NCBI GenBank assembly: GCA_034698045.1
Contig: JAQGAU010001090.1
Span: 1-21,515, forward strand
Reading direction: 5' to 3'
Source of the DNA: Paramacrobiotus richtersi
Lineage: Eukaryota; Tardigrada; Eutardigrada; Parachela; Macrobiotidae
DNA length: 21,515 bases
The notes under the pieces are model-generated. The model saw only the letters and a list, made by a program, of their open reading frames with translations. It did no database searches and was not told the DNA's origin. Below are positions 8,632-16,724 of the stretch, one piece after another. Every line of letters starts with the position of its first letter. The first letter of the stretch is position 1. Position numbers and translations under genes: made by a program.

Positions 8632-11154
8632 ATGAGTATGGCGGATAAAGTTCCCGACATTCATTCCACGGTGAACGAGGTGAGTTTTGTGCATCATGGT
8701 GTTGATTAATTGGTATTAACTATTACGTACCAAAATCGCACATTACTTAATTACAATAATAGTAGAATTCTGGAATTAAGAATTATTGTCCATACAGGTG
8801 TACAACTCACCCTCGTAGTAATTGTAAACAGTAGACTCTTGAGGCGAATAATATAAATTTGATTCAGCTTTTTGATGGCAGAGTACTCTGATGAAGAGTC
8901 TTTGATTGCACATATTTCCGAAAATTGTAGCGAAGTGTGCTTTTTTATCTCATGTGAAGTCTATAATAAAACTAGAAATGTTTGAAAATTCATTCACACA
9001 TCGCCGACATTAATTATTATTATGCATCCAAGTTACAAGTATGAATAATGATATGGTGCGGCTTACTCGTAGCCTAACGGTTACTGGTTAAGTACCGATT
9101 TTATTTTCAAGTATCCGATAATAACGATGCATTGCAACTGATGCTGCATTTCGACTATTTATTAATAAAATTAGTTTTGCGATAGATCGATTTGAAAATG
9201 TGCTAGTACTCGTCATATTATGGTGTTTTATGACGACTGAGCGCGTTCGAACGCGCTAGGCTTTGCAAGGTGTTACCGCATGTTAAATGAACGAGATTAG
9301 ATTTGAATGGACCACAGAAGGCCGATTCGGTGCAGGTGGCTTGTAAAACAGGCACAAGAACTGTTGTCGCTGCAGTGTAAAATCACAGTTTCACACTCTC
9401 GTTCCGTTTTAGTTTTGTAGCCTTAATTCACGTTTTTCAGTTTTACTGGTGTTCCCCCCTCACCTTTTTTTCGTTATTAGCAAACATCCTCGAAATCAGA
9501 TTCGAACGCCCCAAATCCCGGTCCTGTTGAAAACGACGCAGCGACATTGAGTGGCACCGTTTCGAGCGATTCCACTGCCTCCCACTCCGTACCGGAACAA
9601 GCGCCTACCCAAAAGGCTAAATCTCCCACTCCGGTCAGTTCATCGGCATCGCCTGCTCGCAACTCGAAATCACCAACCAGAAACGACAAAGACCCAAAGC
9701 CAGCTTCGAGCGTGGACAAAGAGCCGGAAAGTTCTGCGGGAAACGACATTACTGACAGTGTGAGGTTGACGCTATGTCACGCAGAAACTGGAATCTGGAT
9801 TTATGTAGTGTTGCTTTTTCAGGGCGATATGGGTTCGAAAACTCCCACAAAAGAAAAGCCAGCTCCGGCTGCCAGGGATAACACTATGATGGTGACCGCT
9901 AAGGTACCTTCTTCATAACATCTGTACTTCTTGCATTAGTGGTCTGTTTCTTCACTTTATTGTTGAAGTTTCAGTTTTAACTGTATTCAAACAAAGTACA
10001 AGCTTTGAATTGATATGTAGTTCAAAAGACATGTGGGATATACCGTAAATAATGAGAACTGTGATAAAAGCAGGTTTCATTATTGTTGATGGCCATGAAT
10101 CTTGCCATGAATCGAACAGTTCTACCTGAAAACTCTAGACATACCTCGTGGCCGAGTGAACCGAAGAGCAGAAGCGTGCTTTTTAATAATGCAAATGATT
10201 ATTTATATTGTACTGCATCTGGAAACTACAAAGGCTACAAGAAACTACAGGACCGAAACAGTTCGAATGTTTTTCTTCCGCAGGAAGGAACAGCTCTTCT
10301 AAACGAACAGCACCTGGAAGGAACACGGGCAGGTACCAGGAATGTTAAAAAGGCCACTGTTGCTTCCGTGGAAACTTCGCCGAAAAAAGCGCCTGTTAGA
10401 CGGGATCACACCATACAGGCCGTAGTGAAAGAAGGTATGATGCAAATATATGTCTCATAGTGACATAGTGGTAATGAAATGGATGGCCGTTTCTGGCCAT
10501 CTGACGACCTTTTCTACAACAAGCATTGTATACTGTTTTACTTGTACCAGTACCACACTAGATGCAACTTTTAAGTACATCAGGTACAGCATCATGCTGC
10601 GATCAAACCGTTTATAAAACATTTTTTGAGTCCGGAGTCGGTTTGGGTGGCTCGGATGTTGAAAAATAAATATTGTGCTGTTTTATGGAAAGGCTTGAAT
10701 TTGCAAGTTAAATTTGTATAGGTAGATAATATCATAAGCAAATTTACATTGTGGTATGGTTGGTTTCAGCTGCCTCCATAATTGGGACGGACGTTGATAG
10801 CATGCCTCGATTACGCTCAGCAGCAAGCAAGAAACCAGAAGCTTTACCGAAAACCGAAAGCAAGAAACCAGAAGCACCACCGAAAACTGCCCGGGATTCC
10901 ACTATGAAACGTACAGCACAGGTGCGAGTTGTTGAACTTAAATTACTGAAAACAGGAGACTTATCACGTATCGAAAAAATATATGATATCGAGTATGTAC
11001 TTACAGGCAACAACCAGATCTTAGACATCAGTGTGTTTGTTCTGTTTAATAATATGTGGCTGAATTGATAACCGGTAACTATTCATGTCATCAACAGGAA
11101 GGGAAAACGTTATTGGGAGAAACCCCTCCAGCGAAACGAACGCGTGGAAAATGA
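8632..11154 (+). CDS. 255-aa Ser/Pro/Lys-rich disordered protein with exon-junction repeats (6 exons)
   Basis: I do not recognise the family. Exons: 8632-8679, 9481-9759, 9823-9903, 10284-10434, 10770-10921 and 11098-11154. All introns are GT...AG and frame is kept (phases 0,0,0,1,0). Translation starts MSMADKVPDIHS; a second in-frame ATG lies two codons later. Residues 17-109 are almost entirely Ser, Pro, Ala, Asn and Lys with several SPT/SPA sites. Residues 110-255 contain repeated units: ARDNTMMVTAKEGTALLNE at the exon 3/4 junction, RRDHTIQAVVKE at the end of exon 4 and ARDSTMKRTAQEGKTLLGE at the exon 5/6 junction, each preceded by Lys/Pro/Ala linkers (KKPEALPKTESKKPEAPPK). The C-terminus PPAKRTRGK looks like a nuclear localisation signal. 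There is no hydrophobic core, signal peptide or membrane segment, so the protein is probably disordered; a chromatin or nucleic-acid role is a guess from charge only. Intron 2 (63 nt) is stop-free and a multiple of three. Confidence 0.8.
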
Positions 11155-12864
11155 ACGCTGTGCAGCTGCCTTACCTGAACGCGAGTTTCAGAGGAGTATT
11201 ACGTTATTCCATAGCCTGTTAAACTATATAATATAGTAGTGAATACCGAGACATTTTTACGTTTAAATTCTAGTATATGTGCAGGTGGATATTACATTCT
11301 GTATTGCGGCAAAAGCATTATGCGATGTGCAACTGTTGTAGTCATTTGTTTGGCGATTTGCAACGTTTGATGGTTTATGGTTGTGAATACTGCATGTTTA
11401 CAAACTTCGTTCGGATCTATTGCTGCACGGAAGTACTACTAGCTTTCTATTTTGTCTGTTTTTTTCATCTTTGTTGTTGTTTCCAGTGTTGAGAACTACA
11501 GGTTTTTCCTCTCTGCAAGAATGTGTTCGTATTAAACAGCATCTATGCGGTTGCAGCAGTTAATTATTTTGCGTAGTTAATTTCGCATAATTTTTAATAT
11601 CTGCCTAGCAATCATAATAAGAAGCAGCTTTTCATGAATATTAGTTTTGTGCTAACTGGATATCAGTCGGCAAACTTACACAATATTTTTTTAGCTCTTT
11701 GTCTTGAATCTTGATGATATAATTATGATCTTTTTGTGTACACGAATTGTTGGGACAAAGCTGGTTTAGCAGCTAGGCAGAAGTCACTCTGGTCCAGCCG
11801 TCCAGGCTCTGGAAAATAATCGGCTTGATTCGGTGTCTCACGACGCCCACTTGGAAATGGGCGGGTGATCCTCCCACTTGTTGGCCAAGTTATAAGATTA
11901 TAAGAAGGATACATGCACGGAAGAGCTAGAAATACAAACGATGACCATGGGCAAGACATAATAGATGGCACCAAAGCTTGGTCTACTCGACAAAATATGA
12001 CTGTCTTCAGAATTAATCAGGAAAGCAAACAAACCGGCCACGCAGCGTGCGGCACAATTTCTGCACATGAGACACCGAGACGCATGCACTTTTCTGTTGC
12101 GCTCGCCTGCTGGTGCATCCTGGCTGAAAACAAAGCCAGACTGGCCAGTGCCCGCTCACAGTACCAGTATACCTATCTTCCTATGTCATCAGGTTTTCTT
12201 GCGGCAGAAGTCACAGCCAAGAAATCGAATATCAGCGAAAAGATGATACACCATCATTTTGAAACTATAAAGTACGTATAGGATGTCATGGCAAATAAAA
12301 TGTTGATGGATAATAAGACTAATCTACAATTAATTACCGAAATAAGATGAAAAGTTAATCAAATATAATATTTACTGAATCCGGAATATTACCGGATAAA
12401 TGAAAGGATTAATCAGTTAAGTGACATAGAAAAACACCCGTATCTCGTTTATTAACGGGTTGAATGTGCGCACTGTATATAGGTTGCACTTGCACACTGG
12501 GTATGCACAGGCGGCAACTGCGCAAATTTCATGCGGCAGCGTGGCGGGTTTGTTTGCTCAAAGCAATAAAACTCATCGACGTACATATGCGGTGCTGGTG
12601 AAAGGGGCCAGGGAGAGAGCTTTGGTGCCATTCTATTATGTCTTGACCATGGGCCACGGCGTATACGCGGGGTTTTGCAGACTGGTACAGTAGCTGTTGT
12701 GAATTTAGCGCGCGTCTGATGATTGTTCAAATTCAGCTGGAAGTGACCAGTACTTCTAGTAGTGATCGTTCTGCATTGCAGATATCAACGTAACAAAGAA
12801 GCCTTTTTAATTTTTTCGGTCGTCAATTTTTAATAATTATTATCATTGGGATATTATCAAAAGC
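11155..12864. other. Intergenic region, 3' end of the 255-aa gene and 5' flank of the membrane-protein gene
   Basis: This 1.7 kb stretch has no supported gene. An ATTAAA hexamer at 11531-11536 could serve the upstream gene. A TATATA at 12475-12480 and a possible acceptor (TCTGCATTGCAG ending near 12780) could belong to the downstream gene's promoter and a non-coding first exon. Frames such as 11913-12281 (122 codons) and 12452-12730 show no recognisable motif or splice support. Confidence 0.4.
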
Positions 12865-13881
12865 ATGGATGTTTTACAAGGAATCTTTGTCAGCGCTTTT
12901 TTTCTCGGCTGTTTTCATAAAATTCTTTGTGCCAGTCCAGATGTTGCGCGTACTGTGCCAAATCTGTTGAACGCATTCGAAGTCGGCGGAACAGATGACC
13001 ACAATCCGCCGAGATTGTTAATTGGCACCGGTCAAGCCATAACTAAAAATACCCGACGAATTAGTGATCTACGAACGGTTTCTACTCACCAGCGTATTCA
13101 CGTTTACTGGAACATGACCCCACTATCAGTGGAAGGGTTCCCTTGTTGTCCGTTTACGCTGCTGGAAGTTTATCCATTAAATGCAGCTGGACGAAAAATT
13201 CCCGGAGAAAGTATTGTTCTTCTGAAACCAAATATAACCGAGTATCCCGTCAATGTTTCTCATGTGCGCAAAGAAACACATGAGTACATGGTATGCGTCC
13301 GTTTGTGGCATCGCTTTGCCGGAAAAGAGCGTAAGCTGGATGAAGACTGTATTAAAACTCGGGCGTTTCGTATCGAAAATGGTGACCACACCGTACTCAT
13401 AGTGTTCGGGATTGTTTTGTCTATTAATGGGATTTTAGTGATCGGAGTGGTTATTCTGGTGGTCGTAAAACGACGGCGACACTCGAGTTTTACTATGAAA
13501 AAATGGTGGAGGGATGTATCGGAAATATTGCAATCTCAGCCATCGCGTGCATCCTTGGAAAGTCGACTAACAATATCCACGACGCAACGACGACCGAGTG
13601 GTTTATCAGCTGTATCACTGAACAATGGCATGTCAGTGCCGACCAGTCCCAGTATCAGTCATTCCAGAATGGCCATTTCCGCAATTTCGGGACCGGTTAT
13701 ATTGCAACCGACGCAGAGCGCAACCGGAAACGAATATACTTACAGCCGATGCCTTAACAATCAAGTTTATGATTTATTTCTACACCGGCCAGCGCATTAT
13801 TGTGTAACGAGATCGGCCAATGAAATATGCACCGTACGCAACGGTTTGTTTAATGATCCAGCTAATGTTGTTGTCGTTTGA
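12865..13881 (+). CDS. Single-pass type I membrane protein with FNIII-like ectodomain (intronless, 338 aa)
   Basis: No family name can be assigned. Residues 1-24 form a signal peptide (hydrophobic FVSAFFLGCF, cleavage near CAS). The ectodomain (~25-175) has three N-glycosylation sequons (N83, N123, N130) and cysteines 94, 95, 144 and 162. Residues ~75-168 resemble a fibronectin type III fold: IHVYWNMTPL as an early strand, TLLEVYPLNAAGR, then the Tyr-Xaa-Val-Cys-Val strand (YMVCVRLW). A transmembrane helix spans ~176-201, followed by the stop-transfer KRRRH. The cytoplasmic tail (~202-338) is Ser/Thr-rich with basophilic-kinase-type sites (RRHSSF, RRPSGL) and ends NVVVV, a possible class II PDZ ligand. 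Together these suggest a cell-surface receptor or adhesion protein, which is inference. The frame is uninterrupted from ATG to TGA, unlike the multi-exon neighbours; a 5' untranslated exon is possible. Confidence 0.85.
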   Translation: MDVLQGIFVSAFFLGCFHKILCASPDVARTVPNLLNAFEVGGTDDHNPPRLLIGTGQAITKNTRRISDLRTVSTHQRIHVYWNMTPLSVEGFPCCPFTLLEVYPLNAAGRKIPGESIVLLKPNITEYPVNVSHVRKETHEYMVCVRLWHRFAGKERKLDEDCIKTRAFRIENGDHTVLIVFGIVLSINGILVIGVVILVVVKRRRHSSFTMKKWWRDVSEILQSQPSRASLESRLTISTTQRRPSGLSAVSLNNGMSVPTSPSISHSRMAISAISGPVILQPTQSATGNEYTYSRCLNNQVYDLFLHRPAHYCVTRSANEICTVRNGLFNDPANVVVV

Positions 13882-14971
13882 AATTTTTGATTAGCAGAGT
13901 GAAAGCAATATTTTTTATGCTTAATTTATGCACAATACTATTCATGACACCTTGGTATAATTTTGTATACGTACTGAAACCACTTCGGTTGTAACGGGTT
14001 CTTGTAATGTTACGGTCTTCCAGCAATGGTTTTCCACAGTTTCATGGAAGATTTGATTTGCCATTTTTGATTGTTAAATAAAATCGACAAACGTATGGGA
14101 AGCTAATCAGCCTCAACTCGTTGTAGATCTGGCCATCGTAAATATTATATTACACGATGCACACATAAAAAACCACGAAGGGTACAGACAGTTTTATTTT
14201 AATACGGCAAAGCATTATTACCAGAACACACCGTAGATCGTAATGGAATGCACCGTATAAATTTCCCATAATAAACAGCAATGTTGGGCGCCCGCATTAT
14301 CCTGCTTACGGCGACATCAGCGCACACATGCTTATTAGCTGCTCCTTTGTAATATTTTCTTGCCCGTATTCCCATGAAATCAAGAAATTCTTTCGCTTTG
14401 TGTATTGTTTGAGCAGAGAGACTGGACCGGCAGTAAGCTAAATGTTACACGTTGTTAAGAATGATTAATCAATGAAGGGGAGAATGAATTCCTGAGAGGT
14501 CCATTATCTCAGTGGTCAGTCTGACAAGTGGCCGTGGCGCCGTAATAAAGTTCTCTCTCCCAGTTAAGCGGTGCCCGCGTTCAGGACAGCGCTGTGATTT
14601 CTCCTTTGCTTTGCGATAATCTTCCCTCATGAGTCATGAAGTAATGCGAGGATTTGTTTTACGCTAATTAACCGGAGACAAAATGTCATTTTGCCAAGAT
14701 CCACTATGGATGGATTTTGATTTTGCCGAAAGAAGGAGGAAAAAGCCATTCATTTCTGCGTCTGTCTTTCTTTATCAGGATCCGCTTAGAAATTACCTAT
14801 TGTCAGAAAATATCCAGAAGTAAACCAGAACAAATCAAATCAGACACACCCATACGGGTAAACAGTCGCCGTAAACTGCAAAAACGACAATAATGTCATG
14901 TGAATAATACTGTCGATAGTTACCGTCAACAGGCAAGATACAAAGCAATCTTATACAAATCTGCAGATAAT
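13882..14971. other. Convergent intergenic region
   Basis: The membrane-protein gene (plus) and the 191-aa gene (minus) converge here, so it should hold both 3' untranslated regions. Apart from the plus-strand poly(A) hexamers I see no gene, RNA or repeat. Confidence 0.45.
14077..14082 (+). promoter_or_regulatory. Candidate polyadenylation signal of the membrane-protein gene
   Basis: AATAAA lies 195 nt past the stop codon of the FNIII-like membrane protein, a typical distance for a short 3' untranslated region. A second AATAAA occurs near 14543. Confidence 0.45.
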
Positions 14972-16078
14972 TCACAAACCACAAGAATATCTGGCAGGAT
15001 CAGGACTAGGAGGAGAAGAAGTTTCCTCAGTCGGTCTGGAAGGATCAGGTGGGTCGTATGTTTCATCACAAAAAACACTGTACCACGGCCTTCTCAATTC
15101 CGATACGGGTTTGGAAAATACGGCCTGAAAACAATAGTTCTTCCTCGCATCTTTCTGTGACAGGCTCGGGCATCCTTTCTGCTCTTTCTCATTACCATTT
15201 GTTGCATAGAATTCTAACCACCGATCATCGAAAAAATCCAAGAGATTCTGCCCACTTTTTCTCGGCTGAAAAGTTATTGGAGCTTAATGGGATGGTGGGA
15301 ATTACATATCACAATTTCAAATTCTCTGAACACTGCCTATTCGGAAAACAAAGTTTTCGGGACTTACGCACACATAAACAGTAATAAAACATCAAAGGTA
15401 CGTCAAAATATTACAGTTACTGTTAATGAATTCCGCACTCAGTGACTACAGATACTTTATCTTGGTAAAAATTCCCCCAAAAATTATGCTTTTGCAGCAT
15501 GTTTCGTTTGACACAAACTCGAACCACAAAATAGTGGCTATTAATTTTACTATAAAATACTTCATAGAGTAACCAATATAATTTAAGTGTAGTGCTAGTT
15601 GTAATTTATCTAATCGTAAAACACAAAAATCTGTCGACTAGCGAAGCGTCTCTCACCTCTTCAATACCAAATGCACGTTTCAGTGTAAGCGATGATGGCT
15701 GGCCAGAATAGCGAGGTGGGGAGGACCATTCGTCATCGTCGTCGGAAACGTTAACATCCACTAAATTATGGAATTGTTTCCCTCTTACATTCAGAACTTT
15801 TCCTGCCTGCAAATATTGATATTGTGTACGCAATGGATCGACACCTTTTTGACCGAGAACAAAAATGCTGAATGTATCTTTACCTGACGCAATATGCTCC
15901 GTACAGGTTCCTGCGACAGATTATCGATCTGCAAATTTTTGGCGAACAAACTCCCAAGATTCCCAGATTCCCTAAAATGGGTTCCAAAATATTATAAGAG
16001 GTTGATTTTCAAAAAACAGAAACTAGATACTGACCTCTGTCCATTCTGGTTTTTCGGGCCAGGATTTTCTGATGCCAT
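14972..16078 (-). CDS. Unknown 191-aa protein, divergent neighbour of SMC6 (4 exons)
   Basis: I do not recognise the family. Exons in transcript order: 16035-16078, 15884-15971, 15657-15806 and 14972-15265. Donors are GTCAGT, GTAAAG and GTGAGA, acceptors end TTTTAG, TTTGCAG and TTTTCAG, and phases 2,0,0 join without a stop. The product starts MASENPGPKNQNGQR. Residues ~15-62 look helical and mixed-charge (SLFAKNLQIDNLSQ, SILRQAGKVLNVRGKQ). An acidic DDDDEW motif at ~67-71 precedes Ser/Pro-rich sequence, then LTLKRAFGIEE, an aromatic/acidic LLDFFDDRWLEFY motif (~102-114), a Cys/Tyr-containing segment (RPWYSVFCDETYDPPDP) and a Pro/Ser/Thr tail ending CGL. There is no membrane segment or signal peptide, so it is probably soluble. 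It is transcribed head to head with SMC6, 646 bp apart. The last exon also contains a possible 71-nt intron that would change the C-terminus. Confidence 0.7.
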
Positions 16079-16459
16079 CTGAACAACCAATCAGTAGTAA
16101 TGCGTAAACAGTAAACTTGGGTTTTTAAATTTTCAAGTTTTGTAATATTTTCTGAAGCGATGATATTTGCTTGTTCCTCAGGTAGTGGTCGGCCTGTCGG
16201 CGGCTCGGAAGTTCGCCCGAAACCGAAACCAGCGTACCCTGATTGCTCGTACAGTTACGGCTGAGCCTATTAGAACTGAGAAGCGATAAGTGACGCCGAT
16301 AACTCATAATTGTTGAAGGCACATATTAAACATGTTATTAAACAAGAATAACAACAATAAATTTTTCATTTTTGCATCTGTGGCACAGAAATTATGTAAT
16401 TGCAAGGGTTCGGCCAAAATACTCGTCGGGCAGCCCGCCTGTCAGCCCGCTGGGTCCAA

Positions 16460-16494
16460 TTTAGCGGACTACTGTGACTCAGTAGTCCGCTAAA
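16460..16494. repeat. Perfect 15-bp inverted repeat with 5-nt loop
   Basis: TTTAGCGGACTACTG at 16460-16474 is exactly complementary to CAGTAGTCCGCTAAA at 16480-16494, separated by TGACT. It lies 230 bp upstream of the SMC6 start codon. It may be a cruciform-forming or dyad protein-binding site, or a remnant of a small inverted-repeat element. Confidence 0.85.
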
Positions 16495-16500
16495 AACTGA

Positions 16501-16527
16501 GCCATTCACCAGCTGGCGATGAATGGC
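16501..16527. repeat. Second inverted repeat with nested palindrome
   Basis: GCCATTCA (16501-16508) pairs with TGAATGGC (16520-16527). The spacer begins with the palindrome CCAGCTGG, which contains an E-box core CAGCTG. It follows the previous hairpin by only 6 bp. Confidence 0.75.
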
Positions 16528-16724
16528 ACGCTGATATACGGAAACGCTGTTTTGCTTTTAACAGTTGGCGAAGGAAAGGAACGACTAATTTGGGTTTTTC
16601 TTATAGAGGGGTTTTAAAACGCAGGAATCTGTTACACTGGTTATCTGTGCGAATCAGGTTGATTTTATAGGGGTTCTGGTACGACGGGTCGTAATGCAAG
16701 AATAAGATCTTTGCAACAGCAAGG

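Larger units (their letters stand above)
16079..16724. promoter_or_regulatory. Shared divergent promoter region of the 191-aa gene and SMC6
   Basis: The two start codons point away from each other across 646 bp. The SMC6-proximal half is locally GC-richer and contains a direct repeat of CAGCCCGC (around 16432-16450), a perfect 15-bp inverted repeat (16460-16494) and a second hairpin (16501-16527). A 65-codon minus frame (16125-16322) is not supported as a gene. Confidence 0.45.

Noticed and set aside
10083-10283. Upstream in-frame extension of exon 4 of the 255-aa gene as an alternative first exon
   Set aside because: It reads in frame into exon 4, but its composition differs from the rest of the protein and a strong TTTTTCTTCCGCAG acceptor sits at the exon 4 border; treated as intron.
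8632-11154. Homology of the 255-aa protein to HMGN or tardigrade Dsup chromatin proteins
   Set aside because: Composition is similar and PRLRSAASKKPE is loosely like the HMGN nucleosome-binding core, but the RRSARLSA-type motif is absent. The match is too weak to call without a profile search.
11913-12281. 122-codon plus frame in the intergenic region
   Set aside because: No domain, no clear splice signals and odd composition; a minus frame overlaps part of it.
12452-12730. Antiparallel frames of 92 and 77 codons upstream of the membrane-protein gene
   Set aside because: Neither has a recognisable motif, and the region looks like promoter or 5' leader.
15049-15384. Plus-strand 111-codon frame opposite the last exon of the 191-aa gene
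   Set aside because: It is antisense to an exon with good splice and phase support; interpreted as a shadow frame.
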